Assembly: GCA_946478645.1 (NCBI GenBank)
Contig: CAMLCW010000277.1
Coordinates: forward strand, 1 to 6,831
DNA from: an uncultured Variovorax sp.
GTDB lineage: Bacteria > Pseudomonadota > Gammaproteobacteria > Burkholderiales > Burkholderiaceae
Direction of reading: 5' to 3'
DNA: 6,831 nt
Shown: piece after piece, positions 1 to 5,353 of the stretch
How positions within the stretch are numbered: position 1 is the stretch's first letter
Layout of the letters: every line of letters starts with the position of its first letter
Made by a program: the position numbers and the translations under genes
The notes under the pieces: model-generated
The model's database searches: none
What the model was told of the DNA's origin: nothing
The model's input: the letters and a program-made list of their open reading frames with translations, nothing else

Positions 1-573
1 CATGTTGTCGCGCAGATAGTCGAAGCCGTACTCGTTGTTGGTGCCGTAGGTGATGTCGCTGCCGTAGGCTTCCTGCTTCTGCTCGCGCGGCATCTGCGGC
101 AGGTTGATGCCGACCGTGAGGCCGAGGAAGTTGTAGAGCCGGCCCATCCAGGTGGCGTCGCGGTTGGCGAGGTAGTCGTTCACCGTGACCACGTGCACGC
201 CCTTGCCCGACAGCGCGTTCAGGTACACCGGCAGCGTGGCGGTCAGGGTCTTGCCCTCGCCGGTGCGCATTTCGGCGATCTTGCCGTTGTGCAGCGCCAT
301 GCCGCCCAGCAGCTGCACGTCGAAGTGACGCATTTTCATGACCCGCTTGGAGCCTTCGCGCACGGTGGCGAAGGCTTCGGGCAGCAGCGCGTCGAGGGTT
401 TCGCCCTTGGCGACCCGATCCTTGAACTCCTGCGTCTTGGCGCGCAGTGCTTCGTCGCTGAGTTTCTCGAAAGCCGGTTCGAGCGCATTGATGCGCTCCA
501 CCGTTTTGCGGTACTGCTTGAGGAGCCGGTCGTTGCGACTGCCGAAGATCTGGGTCAGGAAGTTGGTTGCCAT
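1..573 (-). CDS. secA: Protein translocase subunit SecA, N-terminal 191 residues (3' end outside window)
   Basis: SecA is the cytoplasmic ATPase motor that pushes unfolded preproteins through the SecYEG channel. The visible part is the N-terminus and the start of nucleotide-binding domain 1. The protein begins [16 protein letters not shown], a typical proteobacterial SecA start. Residues 81-91 ([11 protein letters not shown]) hold the adenine-contacting Q-motif glutamine, residues 102-109 (MRTGEGKT) are the Walker A motif with K108, and NDYLANRDA (132-140) and [16 protein letters not shown] (176-191) are SecA signatures. The gene runs off the left edge, so about four fifths of the usual roughly 900 residues are missing. 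The ATG at 573 is chosen because it gives the conserved N-terminus. No strong Shine-Dalgarno sequence precedes it. The gene diverges from dciA. Identification is essentially certain. Confidence 0.98.
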   Translation of the reverse strand, partial: MATNFLTQIFGSRNDRLLKQYRKTVERINALEPAFEKLSDEALRAKTQEFKDRVAKGETLDALLPEAFATVREGSKRVMKMRHFDVQLLGGMALHNGKIAEMRTGEGKTLTATLPVYLNALSGKGVHVVTVNDYLANRDATWMGRLYNFLGLTVGINLPQMPREQKQEAYGSDITYGTNNEYGFDYLRDNM

Positions 574-761
574 TGGCGTGGAGATGGTCAGCACCTGAGA
601 CGACAGGCACTGCGACCGGATTCCCTAAGATATGGTGAAAGCAGTTGGGCGCACCTTCTTCGAATGCAAGCCTCGAAAGCCAGCCGCTACTACCGATCTG
701 CCGGCGCAAGCGTCGGCAAACCGGGCATTTTAGCTGCCTTGTCTCCACCTCCGTATTGCCC
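574..761. promoter_or_regulatory. Divergent secA/dciA intergenic region
   Basis: This 188-bp spacer lies between the secA start (minus strand) and the dciA start (plus strand), so it must contain promoters for both unless one is read from further away. It is less GC-rich than the genes. The AT-rich patch around 625-642 (taagatatgg on plus, atatctta on minus) is the best place for -10 elements: TAAGAT on plus and TATCTT on minus. I could not pair either with a convincing -35. Neither start codon has a good Shine-Dalgarno sequence at normal distance. The region also holds a short inverted repeat (700-717) and a 12-codon minus-strand reading frame (728-690), listed separately. No secM-like gene is recognisable here. 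Confidence 0.5.
700..717. repeat. Short inverted repeat (hairpin) upstream of secA and dciA
   Basis: GCCGGCG at 700-706 and CGTCGGC at 711-717 can form a 7-bp stem closed by a CAAG tetraloop, with one G-U wobble in the plus-strand RNA. It lies 44 bp upstream of the dciA start and 127 bp upstream of the secA start. No T tract follows directly on either strand, so it is not a clear intrinsic terminator. It could be a leader structure or a chance hairpin in GC-rich DNA. Confidence 0.35.
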
Positions 762-1070
762 ATGAATCGCCGCTCCGTCCCCTCCTTCACGCTGCAGCAG
801 GCGGCCGAGGATTCGCCCACGCTGGCGGGCCTGATGGCCCGTGCACGCGACGCGACCGAGCGGCTGCGCGCGGTCGAGGGGCTGATCCCGCCCGCCATGC
901 GCCCTGCCCTGCAGGCCGGGCCGGCCGAGGGCGACGTCTGGTGCATCCTGGTGAACGGCAGCGCGGCCGCGGCCAAGCTGCGCCAGCTCTCGCCGATGCT
1001 GGTCACGCGCCTGCGCAACAAGGGCTGGGACGTGAACACGATCCGGATCAAGGTCCAGACCGGGCGCTGA
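762..1070 (+). CDS. dciA: DUF721 family protein, DciA-like helicase-loading factor
   Basis: A 102-residue protein of the DUF721 family. DciA members help load the replicative helicase DnaB in the many bacteria that lack DnaC, and act in the cytoplasm. A helical N-terminal half (SLQQ-like start TLQQAAEDSPTLAGL, residues 10-24) leads into LIPPAMRPAL (41-50), then the conserved core VWCILVNGSAAAAKLRQL (59-76) and a final strand NTIRIKVQ (92-99). This core matches the beta-strand/helix arrangement of DUF721. The protein is at the short end of the family, with no C-terminal extension. The ATG at 762 is preferred over an in-frame ATG at 645 because family similarity begins at MNRR and the upstream 39 residues look non-coding. 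No Shine-Dalgarno sequence is evident. A DUF721 gene next to secA, often near lpxC, is a known proteobacterial arrangement, which supports the call. Function is inferred from family. Confidence 0.85.
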   Translation: MNRRSVPSFTLQQAAEDSPTLAGLMARARDATERLRAVEGLIPPAMRPALQAGPAEGDVWCILVNGSAAAAKLRQLSPMLVTRLRNKGWDVNTIRIKVQTGR

Positions 1071-1096
1071 GAAAAAGAAGCCGCAGCGCGCGCGGC
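1071..1096 (-). terminator. Probable intrinsic terminator of the PLP enzyme-Bug operon
   Basis: Read on the minus strand, GCCGC (1096-1092), a 7-nt loop and GCGGC (1084-1080) form a GC-rich stem. It is followed at once by CTTCTTTTTC (1080-1071), a T-rich tail. The stem starts 12 bp beyond the stop codon of the Bug receptor gene at 1109. A larger alternative stem AGCCGCA/TGCGGCT reaches back into the end of that gene. The element fills the 38-bp gap between the convergent dciA and receptor genes and would stop minus-strand transcription before it runs antisense into dciA. The plus strand has no T tract after the stem, so it should act in one direction only. The stem is short, so confidence is moderate. 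Confidence 0.55.
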
Positions 1097-1108
1097 CGCC
1101 CGCCGCGC

Positions 1109-2089
1109 CTATTGCGGCTGCAGCCCGATCTCGTGCGCCACCTTGCGCCAGCGCTCGGTCTCGGCGCGCATGAAGGCCCGCAGCTCGGCCGTGGTGGAGC
1201 CCCGGAGCTGCACGCCGAGCGCCGCCATGCGCTCGCGCACCGAGGGATGGTCGAGCGCCGCAACGGCTTCGCGCCGCAGCCGCTCGACGGTCTCCAGCGG
1301 GGTGGTCGCGGGGGCCACCATCGCCCACCACTGGTCGATCGCGAGCCCCTCGAGCCCGCTCTCGGCCAGCGCCGGCACCCGCTCGAGCCCGGGCAGGCCG
1401 GCCCGCTGCGTACTCGCCACGAGCAACGGCCGGATCTTGCGCGCGCCAAGCAGGCTTGCGCCACTGGCCAAGGTCGCGAAGTGGCCGCTCACCGTTCCCG
1501 CAGCCACGTCGGCCAGCGCGGGCGCGGAGCCGCGGTACGGAACCATGTTGAAGCGGATGCCGGTGCGGCTCGCGAGCAGTTCGGCCGCCAGATGGCTCAC
1601 CGTGCCGGCGCCGCTGTGCGCGATCGCCGGCGGCATCGGCGCCGCCGCCGCGGCCTTGACGAAGCTGCGGAAGTCCTGGCTGTCGTCCCCCATGCCCGCG
1701 AAGAAGACCAGCGGCGAGGTGCCGATCATCGTCACGGGCGTGAAGTCGCGCAGCAGGTCGTAGGGCAGGCGCGCCGTCACGGCGGGCGCGATCGCATGCG
1801 GCAGTTCGACGATCGCGAGCGTATGGCCGTCGGGGGCGGCCCTGGCCGCGGCCTCGGTGCCGATCTGGCCCGCCGCGCCCGGCCGGTTGTCGACGATCAC
1901 CGAGGCGCCGAGGGTCTGGCCCATGCGCTGGGCCATGGCGCGTGCGATGGCGTCGGTGCTCCCGCCGGCGGCCCAGGGGACGATCAGCTTGACCGGCCGG
2001 TCGGGGAAAGCCGCCCAGGCGCGCGGCGCCGGTGCGAACAGGGCGGCCGAAGCGGCGGCCAGCAAGGCGCGGCGTGGCAGGGTGCGCAT
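1109..2089 (-). CDS. Bug/TctC family tripartite tricarboxylate transporter substrate-binding protein
   Basis: A 326-residue periplasmic solute receptor of the Bug (TctC) family, which is greatly expanded in Burkholderiales and binds carboxylates, amino acids and related small acids. Residues 1-26 are a signal peptide: PRRALLAAA with a twin arginine, a hydrophobic alanine/leucine stretch, and an AWA cleavage site before FPDRPVKLIVPWAAGG. The twin arginine makes Tat export possible, though Sec cannot be excluded. Family motifs in order are PWAAGGSTDAIAR (38-50), VDNRPGAAGQIG (66-77), YDLLRDFTPVT (110-120), AGTVSHLAAELL (161-172), VPYRGSAPALADVAAG (183-198) and WWAMVAPATTP (254-264). Length is normal for the family. 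The ATG at 2089 is set by an AAGGAG Shine-Dalgarno sequence and by the signal peptide. It lies 34 bp downstream of the PLP enzyme gene, so the two are probably cotranscribed. No TctA or TctB membrane subunit lies in the window, so this is an orphan receptor. The ligand is unknown. Confidence 0.93.
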   Translation of the reverse strand: MRTLPRRALLAAASAALFAPAPRAWAAFPDRPVKLIVPWAAGGSTDAIARAMAQRMGQTLGASVIVDNRPGAAGQIGTEAAARAAPDGHTLAIVELPHAIAPAVTARLPYDLLRDFTPVTMIGTSPLVFFAGMGDDSQDFRSFVKAAAAAPMPPAIAHSGAGTVSHLAAELLASRTGIRFNMVPYRGSAPALADVAAGTVSGHFATLASGASLLGARKIRPLLVASTQRAGLPGLERVPALAESGLEGLAIDQWWAMVAPATTPLETVERLRREAVAALDHPSVRERMAALGVQLRGSTTAELRAFMRAETERWRKVAHEIGLQPQ

Positions 2090-2098
2090 GGTGTCGAT

Positions 2099-2104
2099 CT
2101 CCTT
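2099..2104 (-). promoter_or_regulatory. Shine-Dalgarno sequence of the Bug receptor gene
   Basis: AAGGAG on the minus strand lies 9 nt before the ATG at 2089, inside the 34-bp gap after the PLP enzyme gene. It fixes the receptor start and rejects an in-frame ATG 24 codons further upstream, which would overlap the end of the preceding gene. It contrasts with the first gene of the operon, which has no such site. Confidence 0.8.
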
Positions 2105-2123
2105 CTGGTGGACGGGAAAGCGG

Positions 2124-3338
2124 TCACGCCGGATCGGGCCAGCTCGGATCGCGCGACGCATTGGCGGTCAACATCAGCACCACCTGCGCGTCGCCCGCGA
2201 TGGCGTTGCTCTCGCGCAGCTGGCGCAATGCGCCGAGCCCGGCCGCGGCGCAGAGTTCGGCCTCGATGCCGGCGCCGGTGAGGATCCGCCGCGCCGCGCG
2301 GGCCTCCTCGTCGCCCACCACCACCGCGCCGCCGCCCGAAGCGGTGGCCGCCTGCCACTGCAGGTAGGTCACGGTGGCGCCCGCGGTGGAGAACTGCGCG
2401 GTGTGGCCGGGGTAGGCGCCATCGAGCGCGGCGCCCGCCAGCACGCGCGACAGGCGCGGGAAAGGCTCCACCAGCCAGAGGCGCGGCAGCCGCGCGATGC
2501 GCCCAGCGGCCAGCAGCTCGCGAAAGCCGGCGTAGAGGCCCCAGGCCAGGTCGCCGCGTGCCGTGGGAACGATGACGTGGTCCGGCAGGCCGCCTTCGGC
2601 CACGCATTCCGGTGCGATCGGCTTGTAGCCCTCGATCGCGAGCGGCGCGCTGCCCAGCGCCGGCAGGCGGTAGTTGGTGAGCGCAAAGAAGCCCTCGTGC
2701 TGCGAGCGCTCGCGCACGAAAGCCCAGCGGCCGGCGTTGTCGGCGAACACGCGGCGGCGCGCGCCGAGCGCATCGAGCTGCCGCGCATAGGCCGGCGGCA
2801 GGCTGCCGTAGGTCGCGACTTCGCAGCCCAGTCCCGCGGCCCATGCGTAGTACGCGGCGGAGATCGCCGCGTTGCCCGATGAGGCCAGCACCAAGGTATG
2901 GGCGCCGAAATCGAGCGCCTGCGCCACGCCGACCGCGGTCATGCGGTCCTTGTGCGAGCCCGTCGGGTTCTGCGATTCGTCCTTCAGCGCGAGCCGCGCC
3001 ACGCCGAACTGCCGTGCCAGCGCGGGCATGTCGACGAGCGGCGTCGCGCCCTCGCCGAGCGTGAAGCCCGGCTCGTACGGCGTCTGCACCGGCGGGCCGC
3101 CGCCCTCGGGCTGGTAGCTCGCGCGCAACGCCACATGCACGCCCAACGCGCGGCAGGCCGGACAGCCGTCGTTCGCCAGCGCCAGCGGATAGTGCGCGTC
3201 GCAGCGCAGGCACTGCAGCCCGCGCAGGCGGGGGTTGCGCGCCGGGCGCTGCGCCCGCGGCGGCGGTGCGCCGGCAGGCGCCCGGATGGCGAAGCTCGAA
3301 AGCGGCGGAGGCGATGTGGCGGTCACGGCGGTCGGCAT
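2124..3338 (-). CDS. Zinc-ribbon threonine synthase-like PLP-dependent enzyme (fold type II)
   Basis: A 404-residue PLP enzyme of the tryptophan-synthase-beta fold (type II), closest in layout to class II threonine synthases. Residues 1-36 are a Pro/Ala-rich tail. A zinc ribbon follows, with CLRC (C43, C46) and CPAC (C59, C62). LGEGATPLVDMPALARQF (94-111) is the usual entry motif. The PLP-binding lysine is K130 in NPTGSHKDRM, the substrate/carboxylate loop is SSGNAA (153-158), and the cofactor-phosphate loop is probably VPTARGDLAWG (257-267). IEGYKPIAPE (235-244) also resembles threonine synthases. The predicted enzyme is cytoplasmic and would perform beta/gamma elimination, replacement or deamination on an amino-acid-like substrate. 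Family membership is clear but the reaction is not, and a true housekeeping ThrC role is unlikely given the receptor and LysR partners. The ATG at 3338 is the only plausible start: the frame stays open further up, but that would run through the control region into lysR. It has a pyrimidine-rich leader and no Shine-Dalgarno sequence. It is first gene of the operon with the Bug receptor. Confidence 0.88.
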   Translation of the reverse strand: MPTAVTATSPPPLSSFAIRAPAGAPPPRAQRPARNPRLRGLQCLRCDAHYPLALANDGCPACRALGVHVALRASYQPEGGGPPVQTPYEPGFTLGEGATPLVDMPALARQFGVARLALKDESQNPTGSHKDRMTAVGVAQALDFGAHTLVLASSGNAAISAAYYAWAAGLGCEVATYGSLPPAYARQLDALGARRRVFADNAGRWAFVRERSQHEGFFALTNYRLPALGSAPLAIEGYKPIAPECVAEGGLPDHVIVPTARGDLAWGLYAGFRELLAAGRIARLPRLWLVEPFPRLSRVLAGAALDGAYPGHTAQFSTAGATVTYLQWQAATASGGGAVVVGDEEARAARRILTGAGIEAELCAAAGLGALRQLRESNAIAGDAQVVLMLTANASRDPSWPDPA

Positions 3339-3391
3339 GGAAAGGAAAGAAGTGCTGAGCGGATCGTAGGCAGCCGGAAATAAAATTGCAC

Positions 3392-3410
3392 CGCCTGAAA
3401 TACTCAGGCG
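3392..3410. promoter_or_regulatory. Perfect 19-bp palindrome, candidate LysR operator
   Basis: CGCCTGA (3392-3398), spacer AATAC, TCAGGCG (3404-3410): perfect 7-bp arms. It sits in the middle of the divergent control region, overlapping the putative -35 side of the enzyme-operon promoter. Size and symmetry fit a LysR dimer site. The strict T-N11-A core is absent; the nearest symmetric T/A pair (3396 and 3406) is spaced T-N9-A. The binding protein is presumed to be the adjacent LysR product. Confidence 0.6.
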
Positions 3411-3426
3411 ATAACAAAACTTATCG
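3409..3426. promoter_or_regulatory. Second palindrome abutting the lysR start codon
   Basis: CGATAA (3409-3414), spacer CAAAAC, TTATCG (3421-3426): perfect 6-bp arms that share two bases with the first palindrome and end at the base before the lysR ATG (3427). It could be a second, autoregulatory LysR half of a composite operator. As RNA it could be a hairpin at the translation start of lysR. It occupies the position where a Shine-Dalgarno sequence would be expected. Confidence 0.5.
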
Positions 3427-4347
3427 ATGCGCTTCACCGAGATCGAGACCTTCCGCGCCCTGATGCGCGCCGGTTCCACGCGCAAGGCCGCGGCGCTGCT
3501 GAATGTGACGCAGCCCGCCATCAGCCAGTCGCTCAAGCGGCTCGAGACCCAGGCCGGGCTGCGCCTGTTCCAGCGCACCGGCGCGCGCCTGGTGGCCACG
3601 CCCGAAGCGCACGCGCTCTGGACCGAGGTGGAACGCGTCTTCATCGGCATGGATGCGATCGAGCACCGCATGCGCAGCCTGCGCGACTTCGGCACCAACC
3701 AGCTCGAGCTCAGCTGCTATCCCGCCTTCGGCCTCGGCTTCATGCCGCGCGTGCTCGAGCGCCTGAAGGCACAGCGCGGCGACGGCCCGTGGCCGCAGGT
3801 CTCGCTGCAGGTGCTCAGTTCGAAGGACGTGCGCGACCGCGTGGCCAAGGGCATTTCCGACTTCGGGCTGATGGCCGACGAGCTGCCGCTCGAAGGCATC
3901 GCGCATTCGACCTTCGCGCGCTTTCCGGGCGTGGTGGCCATGCCGCAGGGCCACGCACTCGCGCGCTTCAAGCGCATCGCGCTGGAGCAGCTTGCGCAGG
4001 TGCCCTTCCTCGCGCTGAACCCCGAGGATCCGTCGCACCGGTGGCTCGAGGCCGCGCTGGCCGAACGCGGTGTGGCGCTGCGGGCCGCTGTGCAGACCCC
4101 CTATGCGGCCAGCGTCTGCGAGATGGCGCTGCGCGGCCTCGGCGTCGGGCTCGTCAATCCGATCACCGCGCTCGACTATGCCGAGCGCGGCCTCGTGGTG
4201 CGCCGGCTCTCGGTCGACGTGTTCTTCTCGTGCGTGCTCGCCATGCCGGCCGGGAAAGTGCTTTCGACCACCGCGCGCGACTTCCTCTCGCTGATGCGCC
4301 AGCAGCTCGCGGAAGACGAGAAGCGCATCCAGCGCTACCTGCGCTGA
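3427..4347 (+). CDS. LysR-type transcriptional regulator
   Basis: A 306-residue LysR-family DNA-binding regulator of normal length. The winged helix-turn-helix occupies residues 1-60: TFRALMRAGSTRKAAALL (8-25), the recognition helix TQPAISQSLKRLE (28-40), and the wing LRLFQRTGARLVATPEA (45-61). A linker helix follows at about 62-88, and the two-lobed effector-binding domain runs from about residue 91 to 300, including LSSKDVRDRVAKGISDFGLM and the MALRGLGVGLVNP motif near the C-terminus. It probably binds a small metabolite and controls the divergent PLP enzyme-Bug operon through the palindromes between them, and probably its own gene. The ATG at 3427 gives the canonical LysR N-terminus (MRFTEIETFRAL). 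No Shine-Dalgarno sequence precedes it, and a palindrome ends at the start codon. Its 3' end converges on the response-regulator gene with a 16-bp gap. The effector is unknown. Confidence 0.93.
   Translation: MRFTEIETFRALMRAGSTRKAAALLNVTQPAISQSLKRLETQAGLRLFQRTGARLVATPEAHALWTEVERVFIGMDAIEHRMRSLRDFGTNQLELSCYPAFGLGFMPRVLERLKAQRGDGPWPQVSLQVLSSKDVRDRVAKGISDFGLMADELPLEGIAHSTFARFPGVVAMPQGHALARFKRIALEQLAQVPFLALNPEDPSHRWLEAALAERGVALRAAVQTPYAASVCEMALRGLGVGLVNPITALDYAERGLVVRRLSVDVFFSCVLAMPAGKVLSTTARDFLSLMRQQLAEDEKRIQRYLR
4330..4346. repeat. Inverted repeat at the 3' end of lysR
   Basis: CAGCGC (4330-4335), TACCT, GCGCTG (4341-4346): perfect 6-bp arms covering the last codons and the stop codon of lysR, 18 bp from the convergent response-regulator stop. 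No T tract follows on either strand, so it is not a standard intrinsic terminator. It may be a 3'-end stabilising stem or chance symmetry. Confidence 0.35.
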
Positions 4348-4363
4348 TCGGGCGCCAGCTTCA

Positions 4364-5353
4364 TCAGATCTCGAACTGCGGCTGCAGCTCGCGGATGCGC
4401 TTGATCGCCACGCCGGCGGCGGCCGTGCGGGTCTCGACGCCGAGCTTCACGTACACCCGCTCGAGGTGCTTCTTGGCGGTGGCGGGGCTGCTGCCGAGGA
4501 TCTCGCCGATGTCCTTGTTGGTCTTGCCCTTGACCACCCAATAGAGCACCTCGGCCTCGCGCGCCGTGAGCTTCAGGCTCAGGCTCATGGCCTCGATCAC
4601 GGCGGTGCCGGAGAGCTCGCGCATGACGATCATCCATTCGTCGCCCTCGTCGTCCCCGCCGGTCTGCCGGTGCAGCCGCAGGCTGAGGCTGCTTGCGCCC
4701 TGCGCGATGGACAGCGCCGGCGGCTCGATGCCCTGCTGCCGGGCCTCGGGGGCATGGCGGCGCAGCCAGTCGAGCACCGCGGGCGGCGTTTCGGGCGCGC
4801 TGGTGTGGCAGTAGCGCTGCAGCAGGTCGCGCGCGAGCGCCGTCTGCCAGATCAGCCGGCCCTCGGGCAGCCGCACGGTGAAGCTCGCATAGCCGAAGGC
4901 GTCGAGCGCGTTGCGCGCCTGGCCCGCCTGGCGCGCGGCCTGCCGGGCGCGGCGGGCGCCTTGCAGGTGGACGTTCATCCGCGCCAGCACTTCCTTCGGC
5001 TTGATCGGTTTGGTCACGTAGTCGACCCCGCCGGCCTCCAGCGCCGCAACGAGGTGCTCGGTTTCGGTCAGGCCGGTCATGAAGACGATGGGAATGTGCG
5101 CGGTGGCGGCGTCGGCCTTGAGCCGGCGCGCCACTTCGAAACCGTCGATGCCCGGCATCATCGCGTCGAGCAGCACGATGTCGGGCCGCGCCTGCACCGC
5201 GCGCTGCAGCGCCTGCTCGCCGCTGGTGGCCACGAGCACGGTGTAGCCCGACTCGTCGAGCGCATCGTGCAGCACCGCGAGGTTGTCGGGCACGTCGTCG
5301 ACGATCAGCACCAGATCGCTGCCGCCCGCGATGCTCCTGGCGAGCTCGCTCAT
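4364..5353 (-). CDS. Response regulator: receiver, unassigned middle region, LuxR-type HTH
   Basis: A 329-residue DNA-binding response regulator. Residues 14-130 are a receiver domain, with the acidic pair D19/D20 (LIVDDVPDN), phospho-acceptor D63 (LLDAMMPGIDGFE), T93 (VFMTG) and K115 (YVTKPIKPKE). Residues 131-147 are an Ala/Arg/Gln-rich helical linker. Residues 148-250 form an extra domain, with GYASFTVRLPEGRLIWQT (154-171) and EWMIVMRELSG (239-249), whose pattern is compatible with a PAS-like sensor fold. Residues 262-313 are the LuxR/NarL helix-turn-helix: LTAREAEVLYWVVKGKTNKD, then ILGSSPATAKKHLERVYVKL. The ATG at 5353 overlaps the kinase stop codon as ATGA and is preceded by GGGGGA at 6 nt, so the two genes are translationally coupled and the kinase is the obvious partner. 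At over 300 residues it is longer than the usual 210-residue NarL-type regulator because of the middle domain. The upstream open frame beyond 5353 is a shadow of the kinase gene. Targets are unknown. Confidence 0.93.
   Translation of the reverse strand: MSELARSIAGGSDLVLIVDDVPDNLAVLHDALDESGYTVLVATSGEQALQRAVQARPDIVLLDAMMPGIDGFEVARRLKADAATAHIPIVFMTGLTETEHLVAALEAGGVDYVTKPIKPKEVLARMNVHLQGARRARQAARQAGQARNALDAFGYASFTVRLPEGRLIWQTALARDLLQRYCHTSAPETPPAVLDWLRRHAPEARQQGIEPPALSIAQGASSLSLRLHRQTGGDDEGDEWMIVMRELSGTAVIEAMSLSLKLTAREAEVLYWVVKGKTNKDIGEILGSSPATAKKHLERVYVKLGVETRTAAAGVAIKRIRELQPQFEI

Larger units (their letters stand above)
3339..3426. promoter_or_regulatory. Divergent control region between the PLP enzyme and lysR genes
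   Basis: An 88-bp region, visibly AT-richer than its flanks, that must carry the promoters and LysR operators for both directions. On plus, TTGCAC (3386-3391) and GATAAC (3410-3415), 18 bp apart, are a possible -35/-10 pair for lysR. It would start transcription around 3422, giving an almost leaderless mRNA and explaining the missing ribosome-binding site. On minus, TTTTAT within the run 3381-3388 could be the -10 for the enzyme operon. Its -35 would be poor and would overlap the first palindrome, as is common at LysR-activated promoters. These assignments are by eye. The arrangement (LysR gene divergent from its target, operator in between) is the classic one for the family. Confidence 0.6.

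Noticed and set aside
645..761. In-frame N-terminal extension of dciA from an ATG at 645
   Set aside because: The 39 extra residues do not resemble DUF721 proteins and cover the divergent promoter spacer; the family N-terminus begins at 762.
193..765. Plus-strand open frame of 190 codons opposite secA
   Set aside because: It is His/Arg/Gly-rich and antisense to unmistakable SecA; no family features.
941..2281. Long plus-strand open frame (446 codons) opposite the Bug receptor and overlapping dciA
   Set aside because: It is Arg/Gly/His-rich with no recognisable domain, and is antisense to a receptor gene with clear family motifs. Long antisense frames are expected at this GC content.
1984..3417. 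Minus-strand open frame of 477 codons overlapping the PLP enzyme in another frame
   Set aside because: Low-complexity Arg/Ala/Gly composition and no domain; the alternative frame carries every PLP-enzyme motif.
3339..3698. Upstream extension of the PLP enzyme to an ATG at 3698
   Set aside because: It would run through the palindromic control region and antisense to the lysR HTH. The extension lacks family similarity, and the zinc ribbon already lies after the 3338 start.
3421..4038. Minus-strand open frame of 205 codons opposite lysR
   Set aside because: Low-complexity His/Glu/Arg composition, antisense to a well-formed LysR gene.
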